DNA of 64,000 nucleotides from Perlucidibaca sp. (lineage in GTDB: Bacteria; Pseudomonadota; Gammaproteobacteria; Pseudomonadales; Moraxellaceae): NCBI GenBank assembly GCA_023265995.1, contig JAHFSA010000008.1, forward strand, positions 62,001 through 126,000, given 5' to 3'. Positions 56,566 through 64,000 of the stretch are shown one piece after another (the stretch's first letter is position 1; every line of letters begins with the position of its first letter). Position numbers and translations under genes: made by a program. The notes below the pieces were generated by a model that worked only from the letters and a program-made list of their open reading frames with translations, had not been told where the DNA came from and ran no database searches.

Positions 56566-56711
56566 GCGGCAGGACTCCAGTGGCGTGGGGGGGACGGCGA
56601 CCTTTTTGGCAGAGCCCCGCGCGCTTGTAAAGCGTGACTTGCGACAGGCGACCGCGACCCGCTTTTTTTGCTATGGTCTGCCCTCCCCGTCCTGACTAGC
56701 GGTTGTCCGTC

Positions 56712-57167
56712 ATGCTGTTCCGCGCCGTCCCGACACCTTGTGTCGGCATCTGCTCAACCACCTATGGCGATACCGTCTGCCGTGGCTGCCGGCGCTACCT
56801 GCACGAAGTCATCGACTGGAACCGCTACAGCGACCATGAAAAGCGGCTGATCTGGCAGCGCCTTGATGGTCTGCAGGCGCAGATCCTGCCCACCTACTTC
56901 CATCTCGTCGACGCCGAACTGCTGCAGCAAGGCCTGCGTGAACTGCGCATCCCCTTCCGCGAGGAGGCCGGGCCCTGGGTCTGGCTGCAGGTGCTGCTCA
57001 AGAACATGGCACGCCAGGAGCCCGATCTGGCCCGCTTCGGCATTGAGCGCCTGGATGTTTCCGGGCGCAGCCTGGCGGCGCTGCGCGAAGACATCAACGA
57101 CGAGCTGCACACACTGGCCAGCGCCTATTACGACCGCGACCTGCTGCGTGCCGTCAGGCACCCCTGA
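56712..57167 (+). CDS. DUF1289-domain Cys-motif protein
   Basis: A 151-residue protein. The N-terminal DUF1289 motif PCVGICSTTYGDTVCRGC has four cysteines likely to bind metal, followed by EVIDWNRYSDHEKRLIW. The second half is helical and unique. It is followed 26 bases later by a cation diffusion facilitator gene, so the two are probably co-transcribed. DUF1289 function is not established. Confidence 0.8.
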   Translation: MLFRAVPTPCVGICSTTYGDTVCRGCRRYLHEVIDWNRYSDHEKRLIWQRLDGLQAQILPTYFHLVDAELLQQGLRELRIPFREEAGPWVWLQVLLKNMARQEPDLARFGIERLDVSGRSLAALREDINDELHTLASAYYDRDLLRAVRHP

Positions 57168-57193
57168 GCAGAACCGGAAACAAGACAGAGCAC

Positions 57194-58102
57194 ATGCACA
57201 ACGACTTCAGCAGCAGCCCGGAAGAACGCGAGGGCGACAACAGCGACAGCCAGAAGGCCGCGCACAAGAGCACGCTGGTCAGCGTTGCCACCAATGTGGC
57301 GCTGGCCTCCGCACAGGTCATCGCCGGCATCGCCTCCGGCTCGCAGGGCCTCATTGCCGACGGCATCCATTCCGCCTCGGACCTGCTCGGCGACTTCGTC
57401 GTGCTGGTGGCCAACGCCGGCAGCCACAAGGCTCCCGACCACGACCACAACTACGGTCACCATCGCTACGAAAACGCGGCCTCGCTGATCCTCGGCGCCC
57501 TGCTGCTGGCCGTCGGCATCGGCATGCTCTGGTCCGCCGTCGGCAAGCTCTCCTCGCCACAGGCCATCGCTCCCGTGCACGCCATGGCGCTGTGGGTCGC
57601 GCTGACCGCGCTGGTGGGCAAGGAACTGCTGTTTCGCTACATGCTGGCAGTCGGTGAACGGGTGCGATCGTCAATGCTGATCGCCAATGCCTGGCATGCC
57701 CGATCCGATGCCGCCTCCTCCCTGGTCGTCGCCGTGGGCATTCTCGGCAGCCTGCTCGGACAGACCATCCTGGATCCGATCGCCGCGCTCGTCGTCGGCC
57801 TGATGGTGGCCAGAATGGGCTGGTCCTTCAGCTGGGATGCCCTGCACGACCTGATGGATCGCGCTGTGCACGCCGAGGACAACGAACGCATCCGCGCGGT
57901 GCTGCTGGCGACCCCGGGCGTGGCCGGACTGCACGACCTGCGCACGCGCAAGGTCGGCGACCTCATTCTGGTCGACGTTCATCTCGAGGTGGAAGCGACC
58001 ATGACGGTCCGCGAAGGCCATGCCATCGCTGTGGCGGCACGGGCCAACGTCATGGCGACGCTGCCGGTGCTGAACGTGATGACGCATATCGACCCGGTCT
58101 GA
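57194..58102 (+). CDS. Cation diffusion facilitator (CDF) metal exporter
   Basis: A 302-residue transporter with six helices. Metal-site residues appear in helix 2 (ADGIHSASDLLGDF, His-x3-Asp) and helix 5 (AWHARSDAASS, His-x3-Asp), the pattern of zinc-type CDFs. A His-rich DHDHNYGHHRYE loop and a cytoplasmic C-terminal domain (VDVHLEV) are also visible. It is separate from the czc pump but may share substrates (Zn, possibly Cd or Fe). Confidence 0.88.
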   Translation: MHNDFSSSPEEREGDNSDSQKAAHKSTLVSVATNVALASAQVIAGIASGSQGLIADGIHSASDLLGDFVVLVANAGSHKAPDHDHNYGHHRYENAASLILGALLLAVGIGMLWSAVGKLSSPQAIAPVHAMALWVALTALVGKELLFRYMLAVGERVRSSMLIANAWHARSDAASSLVVAVGILGSLLGQTILDPIAALVVGLMVARMGWSFSWDALHDLMDRAVHAEDNERIRAVLLATPGVAGLHDLRTRKVGDLILVDVHLEVEATMTVREGHAIAVAARANVMATLPVLNVMTHIDPV

Positions 58103-58162
58103 GCTGTCGGCAGCGCGACATCGCGGCAATGCCAACAGACCGGGAGCATGCGAAAGGAATGA

Positions 58163-58247
58163 TGGTGCGCCAGATAGGACTTGAACCTACACCCCTTGCG
58201 GGACCGGAACCTAAATCCGGCGTGTCTACCAATTTCACCACTGGCGC
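58163..58247 (-). tRNA. tRNA-Leu(TAG)
   Basis: An 85-base tRNA with acceptor strands GCGCCAG/CTGGCGC, anticodon stem-loop CCGGA-TTTAGGT-TCCGG (anticodon TAG), a long class II variable arm and an encoded CCA. It reads CUN leucine codons. Confidence 0.93.
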
Positions 58248-58299
58248 GATCAGCCGGCGATCATAACAAGCGCCGGCTGATCACGACAGGGGAAGTCGC

Positions 58300-59544
58300 T
58301 CAGGATGCCCGCAGGCGACGGGTCTGCAGGGTTCCGCGCACGTTGCCGAGGACCGTGGCGGCGAGCGACCAGAGCGGCGACTCGTTGGGCTTGGGAGACT
58401 TGCCGACCGCCATGCGGTGCATCTGGCGGGCATACCAGCTCACTTCCATCAGCGCCATGCGATCGACCATGCCGATGCCGGTGACGATGGGCTTGACGCG
58501 ATGACGCATCTCCTCGCCGGCGAGCAGGCGCAGCGATGCATCGGGCTCGATGCAGAGCGGACGTCCGAGACCGACCATGTCCATGGCACCCGACGCCAGG
58601 GCATTGCCCATGGCACCCAGCGAGCGGAAGCCTCCGGTGACCATGAGCGGCACCGACACGGTTTCCCTCACCTTCTCGGCGAACTCCAGGAAATAGGCTT
58701 CGCGCGCCAGCGTCGACTCCTTGGCCTTGACGCCCGCCATGGCCGGCGCCTCGTAGGTGCCGCCGGAAATCTCGATCATGTCGATGCCGACAGCCGCCAG
58801 CGCCTCGATGGTCGCCAGCGACTCTTCCTCGGTGAAGCCGCCACGCTGGAAGTCAGCCGAGTTGAGCTTGATGCCGACCGGGAAGCCGGGACCAACCTCG
58901 GCACGAATGGCGCGATAGACCTCGAGCACGAAACGGCGACGCTTCTCGGCCGTGCCGCCCCAGCCATCCTCGCGGATATTGTGCTTGGGCGACAGGAACT
59001 GGCCGACCAGATAGCCATGCGCACCGTGAATCTGCACACCACTGAAACCGGCTTTCTTGATGATGCCGGCCGTGACGGCGAAACGACGGATAACGTCTTC
59101 GATCTCGGCCTCGGTCATTTCGCGCGGGGTGTCGAAGAAGGCCTGCATGTCGGCCTTGAAGGGAATGGCCGAGGGCGAGATGTTCTGCTTGTTGAGACCC
59201 TTGGGCGACTGCTTGCCGGGATGGTTGAGCTGCGCCCAGATGGCGGCGCCATGGCGCGTGGCGCCATCGGCCCAGGCCTTGAGCAGGGCGAGATCGCGCT
59301 CGTCCTCGACGACAACGTTGCCGGGTTCGCCGAGGGCACGGCGATCGATCATGACATTGCCGGTGACCAGCAGACCGGTGCCGCCGCGCGCCCAGCATTC
59401 GTAGAGGCGGACCAGCTTGCTGGTGACGCGATTGTCCATGGTGCCCAGGGTTTCGCTCAGCGCCGACTTGGCCAGGCGATTGGGCAGTCGGGTGCCGTTG
59501 GGCAGGGTCAGCGGTTGTGCCAGCAGATCTTGTGCGCGTGCCAT
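58300..59544 (-). CDS. NADH:flavin oxidoreductase, old yellow enzyme family
   Basis: A 414-residue FMN TIM-barrel enzyme. NRLAKSALSE at the start binds FMN, IWAQLNHPGKQ and GVQIHGAHGYLVGQFLSP carry the catalytic residues, and DGWGGTAEKRRRF and VTGGFRS bind phosphate. It has no C-terminal Fe-S or NADPH domain, so it is shorter than FadH. MARAQDLLAQP at 59544 follows GGAG. It reduces activated C=C bonds; the substrate is unknown. Confidence 0.88.
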   Translation of the reverse strand: MARAQDLLAQPLTLPNGTRLPNRLAKSALSETLGTMDNRVTSKLVRLYECWARGGTGLLVTGNVMIDRRALGEPGNVVVEDERDLALLKAWADGATRHGAAIWAQLNHPGKQSPKGLNKQNISPSAIPFKADMQAFFDTPREMTEAEIEDVIRRFAVTAGIIKKAGFSGVQIHGAHGYLVGQFLSPKHNIREDGWGGTAEKRRRFVLEVYRAIRAEVGPGFPVGIKLNSADFQRGGFTEEESLATIEALAAVGIDMIEISGGTYEAPAMAGVKAKESTLAREAYFLEFAEKVRETVSVPLMVTGGFRSLGAMGNALASGAMDMVGLGRPLCIEPDASLRLLAGEEMRHRVKPIVTGIGMVDRMALMEVSWYARQMHRMAVGKSPKPNESPLWSLAATVLGNVRGTLQTRRLRAS

Positions 59545-59639
59545 GTTCAGGCTCCAGCGTGAGGGAATGTGCCGGAGGCTAGCCGAGCACAGGCAGGCCG
59601 TCAATAATTAGACAACATTCCATGTCAAATGACCCGGGC

Positions 59640-60422
59640 TCAGGCGGCTCGTACCGCCGGATGCTCGGCACGGCTGGGCGGCAGCTCGGCACCGTGGAAG
59701 CCGGCCAGGGCATGGCGCATGACTTCCTCGAAGTGCAGCGCCAGCTCGTGCGCCGTGCGCTCGCCGGCACGCTCGGCAGCCAGGAACTTGAGCTCGACCT
59801 CGATGCGACCGTCCTTGAGGATGTGCAGCAGATGCGCGCCCATCTCGTCATCGCCAATGAACGGCGCGATGGGGTGCAGGCCGTCGCCGTCGCGGTAGCA
59901 GATCAGCACCGGCTGAACCAGGCACTGCGACTCCGTGGCGGCGACGAAGAGCTTGGAGAAGAAGCGCTTGATGGTATGGCCGTCGGTGGTTGTGCCTTCG
60001 GGGAAGAACAGCACGCGCTTGCCCTCCGCCAGCGCCGTCACCATCTGCGTGCTGACGCGGGCCGCATCGCCCGAGCCGCGCTGAATGAAGAGTGTGCCGC
60101 CGGCACGGGCGAGATGACCGATCAGCGGCCAGCGCGCCACTTCCGCCTTGGACAGGAAGTTGAGGCGACGCACACCGCCGAGCACCGGAATGTCCATCCA
60201 CGACACATGGTTGCTGATCCACAGCGCCGAGGCATCAACCGGCTCGCCATGCACGGTGATGTGCAGATTGAGAATGCCGGTGAGGCGGCGCAGCCACCAG
60301 GTGATGACCGGCTGCTGCCAGCGCGCGTCGAAGAAGAACAGACCGATCAGGAAAGCGAGCACGAAGCCGAACACCATGTGCGCCAGCACCAGGGCGAGGC
60401 GCAGGGCCAGGAGCGGGGTCAT
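59640..60422 (-). CDS. olsA: OlsA/PlsC-like 1-acyl-glycerol-3-phosphate O-acyltransferase
   Basis: A 260-residue membrane acyltransferase with an N-terminal helix (about 5-30), the catalytic NHVSWMDIP (NHx4D) and the substrate motif FFPEGTTTDG. Because an OlsB-like gene lies just upstream in the same direction, it likely O-acylates lyso-ornithine lipid. A role in ordinary phosphatidic acid synthesis is the alternative. The start at 60422 is chosen over upstream in-frame residues that are not family-like. Confidence 0.82.
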   Translation of the reverse strand: MTPLLALRLALVLAHMVFGFVLAFLIGLFFFDARWQQPVITWWLRRLTGILNLHITVHGEPVDASALWISNHVSWMDIPVLGGVRRLNFLSKAEVARWPLIGHLARAGGTLFIQRGSGDAARVSTQMVTALAEGKRVLFFPEGTTTDGHTIKRFFSKLFVAATESQCLVQPVLICYRDGDGLHPIAPFIGDDEMGAHLLHILKDGRIEVELKFLAAERAGERTAHELALHFEEVMRHALAGFHGAELPPSRAEHPAVRAA

Positions 60423-60490
60423 GGGCGGTCGTGTCGTCACGGGAGGATGCACATTTCGTGTTCTGGGCGCTCTGCTCACATGTCCTCGGC

Positions 60491-61330
60491 TCAGGCGGTC
60501 TTCAGGAACCTCTGAGCATAACGCCCCGCCAGCGCTTGTACATCCAGGACGATGAAGACATCGGCGCAGTTGAACTCCGGATCCCAGCAAGCCTCGCCAC
60601 CGATGCGGCAGCCCATGCGCAGGTAGGCCTTGAGCAGCGGCGGCACATTGACCGGGCCGGTACCGGTGGCGGAGAGGATGATTTCGCGGCTGGGGCTGAC
60701 ACGCAGCTCGTTGTCCACGAAGTACTTCTCGCGCAGGGTCGGCATGACGCTGGCCAGGGTCGTGCCGCCATCCGCCAGGCTGATGCTGGCGCAGCCGATG
60801 AGGTGGCTGAAACCTTCACGCATCAGGTATTCGGCCAGAGCCGACCAGAGCACGGTGATGGCGCCGCCGGAGCGGTAGTCCGGGTGCACACAGGTGCGGC
60901 CGACTTCGAGGATGCGGCCCTGCATGCGGCTGATCGCGGACAGGTCGAACTCCTGACCGGAGTAGAAGCCGCCGGCTTCCGCCGCCTTTTCCTGCGACAG
61001 CAGGCGGGTGGTGGCGATGAGCAGGTCGTTGGCGACATCGTAGACATTGAGGTGCAGGCAGAAGGCATCGTAACGATCAATGTCGAGGCCTTCCGGGCCA
61101 TCGAATTGCACGCCATACTCGTCGCCGAAGACCTCGGCACGCAGACGCTGGGCATCGGCCACCAGGGCCGGCGTGTCAGCGAAGCGTGCTTCCAGGCGCG
61201 GTTTCTGCTGCAGGCGAACCGGAGCTTCCGTCGCCATCACATCATTTGCCGGGTGAGTCGCCTGCAGGTTGATGGTGTTGATCTGGGCGGAGTTCAGGGT
61301 CATTTTTTCGCTCGTCATGGTCGTTTTCAT
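60491..61330 (-). CDS. olsB: OlsB-like ornithine N-acyltransferase
   Basis: A 279-residue GNAT-fold acyltransferase of the OlsB/PF13444 group. Landmarks are LRAEVFGDEYG, DAFCLHLNVYD, GRTCVHPDYRSGGAI and LLKAYLRMGCRIGGEACWDPEFNCADVFIVL near the end. OlsB transfers a 3-hydroxyacyl group to ornithine. The olsB-olsA order matches Pseudomonas. Such lipids appear in phosphate limitation. The start is uncertain among three close ATGs. Confidence 0.82.
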   Translation of the reverse strand: MKTTMTSEKMTLNSAQINTINLQATHPANDVMATEAPVRLQQKPRLEARFADTPALVADAQRLRAEVFGDEYGVQFDGPEGLDIDRYDAFCLHLNVYDVANDLLIATTRLLSQEKAAEAGGFYSGQEFDLSAISRMQGRILEVGRTCVHPDYRSGGAITVLWSALAEYLMREGFSHLIGCASISLADGGTTLASVMPTLREKYFVDNELRVSPSREIILSATGTGPVNVPPLLKAYLRMGCRIGGEACWDPEFNCADVFIVLDVQALAGRYAQRFLKTA

Positions 61331-61422
61331 GAGAGCAGTGTCTTGCGGCAGCGTTTCCTTGCCGTGAAAGACTCGTGACAGTTTGGTGAATTTGCAGCCA
61401 GTCGCCCCGGAGGCGACGGGGA

Positions 61423-62241
61423 GTGTACGTGTTGTCTCTCGACCCGCTGGCCTGGGGCCTGTTTGCCATTGCCGGCGCCCTCGCCGGCTTCCTCGCCGGC
61501 CTGCTCGGCATAGGCGGCGGCATGATCATCGTGCCGGCGCTGATCCTCAGCTTCCAGTGGCAGGGCGTGTCCATCGACGTGCTGACGCATCTCGCTGTCG
61601 GCACCTCGCTGGCCAGCATCGTCTTCACCTCGATCAGCTCGGTGCGCACCCATCATCACAATCAGGGCGTGGACTGGCCGCTGCTCAGGCGCCTGGCCCC
61701 TGCCCTCATGATCGGCTCCGTGCTCGGCGCCCAGATCGCCCATGCCCTGCCGGCACGGGCCCTGCAGCTGATCATCGCCGCCTTCGCGATCTGGACCGGC
61801 GGCAAGATGCTGCTCGGCCGCAAGCCGGTCGCCGAGGACAGGCCGTTGCCGGACAGCACCCGTCTGACCGCGGCCGGCGGCCTCATCGGCGTGGCCTCGG
61901 CCATCTTCGGGATTGGTGGCGGTAGCCTCATGGTGCCCTACCTCGTGCATCACGGCGTGGCCATGCGCCGCGCCGTCGGCACCGCCGCCGCCTGCGGCTT
62001 TCCCATCGCCGTCGCCGGCGCCGCCGGCTTCATCTGGAGCGGCTGGCGCGAGCCCGGCCTGCCGGCCGGCAGTACCGGCTACATCTACTGGCCGGCACTG
62101 GCCGGGATCGCGCTGACCAGTATCGTCTTCGCTCATTACGGTGCCGTGTCGGCGCACCGCCTGCCGGCGGCCACGCTCAAGCGCGCCTTCGGCGTGGTGC
62201 TGATCCTGGTCGGCATCCGCTTCCTCTTCGGCATCCACTGA
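61423..62241 (+). CDS. TauE/SafE-type sulfite/organosulfonate exporter
   Basis: A 272-residue membrane protein with about eight helices. The two internal repeats begin GLLGIGGGMIIVPALI and AIFGIGGGSLMVPYLV, the TauE/SafE signature. It starts at GTG 61423 after GGAGGCGACGGGGA. The exported anion is unknown. Convergent with ppc. Confidence 0.88.
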   Translation: MYVLSLDPLAWGLFAIAGALAGFLAGLLGIGGGMIIVPALILSFQWQGVSIDVLTHLAVGTSLASIVFTSISSVRTHHHNQGVDWPLLRRLAPALMIGSVLGAQIAHALPARALQLIIAAFAIWTGGKMLLGRKPVAEDRPLPDSTRLTAAGGLIGVASAIFGIGGGSLMVPYLVHHGVAMRRAVGTAAACGFPIAVAGAAGFIWSGWREPGLPAGSTGYIYWPALAGIALTSIVFAHYGAVSAHRLPAATLKRAFGVVLILVGIRFLFGIH

Positions 62242-62292
62242 CCGGACAGCTGCCGCAGCAGCGCTCAGCCGGCACCATCAAGCCAGCGCCGA

Positions 62293-64000
62293 TCAACCGG
62301 TGTTGCGCAGCCCCGAGGCGATGCCGGTCATGGTCACCATGAGGGCATGATCGAACGCCGTCGGCTCCTCGGCCCGGCTCTCCGGACGAGCCGCCACCTC
62401 GGCGCGCCGCCGGCGCATGAGCTCGGCCTGCAGCAGGTGCAAGGGCAGCAGGTAAGGTGTGCGCAAGCGTATCGACTGCGCCAGGATGGGGTTGCGCGCA
62501 TTCCAGTCCGGACCTGACTGCACCGCAGCCAGCAGGACCACCAGACGATCGCGGTCGGCACGCAGGCGGTCACCCAGGGCGCGCAGATCGGCGCGATCGG
62601 TCAGCGTCAACTCGTAATGACGGGCAATGGCGGCATCGGACTTGGCCAGCACCATCTCCAGCATGTCGATCAGGCCGGCGAAGAACGGCCACTGCTGCGC
62701 CACCTCATGCAGGGACAGCGCACCCTCGCCCGCCGCAGCATCCTCCAGCGCTTCCAGCACACCCAGCCAGGCCGGCAGCATGAGGCGTATCTGCGTCCAG
62801 GCGAAAACCCAGGGAATGGCACGCAAGGTTTCTATGCCGCCGCCGGCACGCCGACGCGCTGGACGCGAGCCCAGCGGCAGCAGCTGCAGCTCCAGTTCGG
62901 GCGTGACCGTGCGCAGATAGGCGATGAAGGCGGGATGCTCGCGCACCTGCTCGCGATAGGCATGCATGGAGGTCGCACTCAGCCTGTCCATGAGCTCGCG
63001 CCAGGCCGGCTGCGGTGGCGGCGGCGGCATCAGCGTCGCCTCCAGCGTGGCGGCGAGATAGCGCTCCAGATGCAGCCTGGCGACCTCGGGCAGGCCGAAC
63101 TTCATGCGGATCATCTCGCCCTGCTCGGTCACGCGCAGGGCGCCATGCACCGAGCCCGGCGGCTGCGAGCGCAAGGCCTGGCGGGTCGGGGCACCGCCAC
63201 GGCTGACCGTGCCGCCACGACCATGGAACAGCACCAGGCGCACGCCATGACGGTCGGCGACGGCGCTCAGCCCCTCCTGGGCGCGGTACTGCGCCCAGGC
63301 CGCCGCCACGAAGCCGGCGTCCTTGGCCGAATCCGAATAGCCGATCATGATTTCCTGACGACCATCGATGCGTTCGCGATAGGCCGGCAGCGACAGCAAC
63401 GCATCCAGGCAGCCCGGGGCATTGGCCAGATCGTCGTAGGTCTCGAACAGCGGCACCACGCGCATGGGCCGGGGCACCTCGGCCTTGCGCTGCAGGAGCA
63501 GCACGGCGAGGACATCGCTGGGCTGATGCGCCATCGAGATCACATAGGCGCCAAGCGCCTCGGTCGGCTGCGTCGCCAGCATGCGGAAGGTCGCCAGCAC
63601 CTCGCGCACCTCGGCGCTGAAGCTGGCCTCGGCGTCCGGCGAGAGCACCGACAGCGGCAGCAGCGGACGCGGATTGGCCAGCTCGGCGAGCAGGAAGCGC
63701 TGGCGCTCCGCCTCGTCCCAGGCCAGATAGCTGCCGAGACCGAGATAGCGGGTAATGGCATCCATGGCCTCGGCATGACGCGTCGATTCCTGGCGCACAT
63801 CCAGGCGCAGCAGCGGCAGCCCGAAGCAGCTGATGCGGCGCAGGATGTCGATCACCGAACCCTCGGCCAGCTCGCCCAGACCGCAGGCCTTGAGATCGTC
63901 GTGACAGAGACGGATATCGTCGAACAGGCTGCGGCTGTCGTCATAGACCGTCAGCGCCGGATCCGGCACCTCACCGGCCAGCTCGCGATTGATCGCCATC
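62293..64000 (-). CDS. ppc: Phosphoenolpyruvate carboxylase, N-terminus outside window
   Basis: The C-terminal about 570 codons of PEP carboxylase, which makes oxaloacetate from PEP and bicarbonate. The gene reads leftwards and its 5' part lies beyond the right edge. LLRLDVRQESTRHAEAM, MIGYSDSAKDAGF, LFHGRGGTVSRGGAPT and RVTEQGEMIRMKFGLP hold active-site residues, and the protein ends NTG as in the family. GRGGTVSRGGAP differs slightly from the usual GRGGTVGRGGGP. Confidence 0.95.
   Translation of the reverse strand, partial: MAINRELAGEVPDPALTVYDDSRSLFDDIRLCHDDLKACGLGELAEGSVIDILRRISCFGLPLLRLDVRQESTRHAEAMDAITRYLGLGSYLAWDEAERQRFLLAELANPRPLLPLSVLSPDAEASFSAEVREVLATFRMLATQPTEALGAYVISMAHQPSDVLAVLLLQRKAEVPRPMRVVPLFETYDDLANAPGCLDALLSLPAYRERIDGRQEIMIGYSDSAKDAGFVAAAWAQYRAQEGLSAVADRHGVRLVLFHGRGGTVSRGGAPTRQALRSQPPGSVHGALRVTEQGEMIRMKFGLPEVARLHLERYLAATLEATLMPPPPPQPAWRELMDRLSATSMHAYREQVREHPAFIAYLRTVTPELELQLLPLGSRPARRRAGGGIETLRAIPWVFAWTQIRLMLPAWLGVLEALEDAAAGEGALSLHEVAQQWPFFAGLIDMLEMVLAKSDAAIARHYELTLTDRADLRALGDRLRADRDRLVVLLAAVQSGPDWNARNPILAQSIRLRTPYLLPLHLLQAELMRRRRAEVAARPESRAEEPTAFDHALMVTMTGIASGLRNTG

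Noticed and set aside
58050-58162. Minus-strand open frame next to tRNA-Leu
   Set aside because: Its start lies in the tRNA gene and the translation (VKLVDTPDLGSG) is the familiar product of reading through a tRNA-Leu.

Overview
The window looks like a chromosomal segment of a high-GC gammaproteobacterium, probably of the Pseudomonadales. The basis is gene order: the blocks pyrG-kdsA-eno-ftsB-ispD-ispF-truD-surE-pcm and relA-rlmD-cysM near a GacS/BarA-type hybrid kinase, together with an OlsB/OlsA pair, tolB-pal and two outer-membrane barrel genes. The genus cannot be fixed from the sequence alone. Most genes lie on the minus strand.

Positions 1-4.9 kb hold a metal-efflux operon read leftwards: a small exported Cys/His protein, then czcC, czcB and czcA. 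CzcA runs off the left edge.

Positions 5-19.4 kb are an accessory island. It has lower and uneven GC, odd codon use, no housekeeping genes and a tyrosine integrase at its right end. In order it carries a HUH-type endonuclease between hairpins, an McrBC restriction pair (McrB with an EVE-like insertion in its AAA+ domain), a PD-(D/E)xK-like protein, a PIN protein, a low-GC membrane-anchored protein, an ADP-ribosylglycohydrolase with a Cys-rich tail, a DprA-like/phosphoribosyltransferase pair, an AlpA-like regulator, an N-formylglutamate amidohydrolase-like gene overlapping the integrase gene, and the integrase. The right boundary is a tRNA-Arg(CCT) 3' half at 19343-19389, an att scar. Its orientation predicts the intact tRNA to the left of the window, so the czc operon may also be island cargo. 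A diverged repeat of about 0.5 kb (Cys-rich module plus convergent AlpA gene) flanks the dprA/phosphoribosyltransferase pair. It suggests that defence cassettes were exchanged around a constant scaffold.

Positions 19.4-26.3 kb hold a catabolic or transport cluster: YcaC-like hydrolase, Tat-type amidohydrolase, MFS exporter, LysR regulator and a divergent AlgE-like porin. Two identical 7-9-7 inverted repeats mark the likely LysR operators.

Positions 26.3-64 kb are core genome. They cover protein repair and tRNA modification (pcm, surE, truD), isoprenoid synthesis (ispDF), division (ftsB), glycolysis, Kdo and CTP synthesis (eno, kdsA, pyrG), porins, molybdopterin synthesis (moeA, moaB, moaA), the stringent response and nucleotide housekeeping (mazG, relA, dgt), rlmD, an exonuclease, cysM, a lipoprotein hydrolase, gacS, an SDR, carbonic anhydrase, tolB-pal, a YiaD-like OmpA lipoprotein, a CDF transporter, tRNA-Leu(TAG), an old yellow enzyme, ornithine-lipid genes, a TauE-type exporter and the 3' part of ppc. 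The most interesting unexplained material is in the island between about 5.5 and 17 kb.
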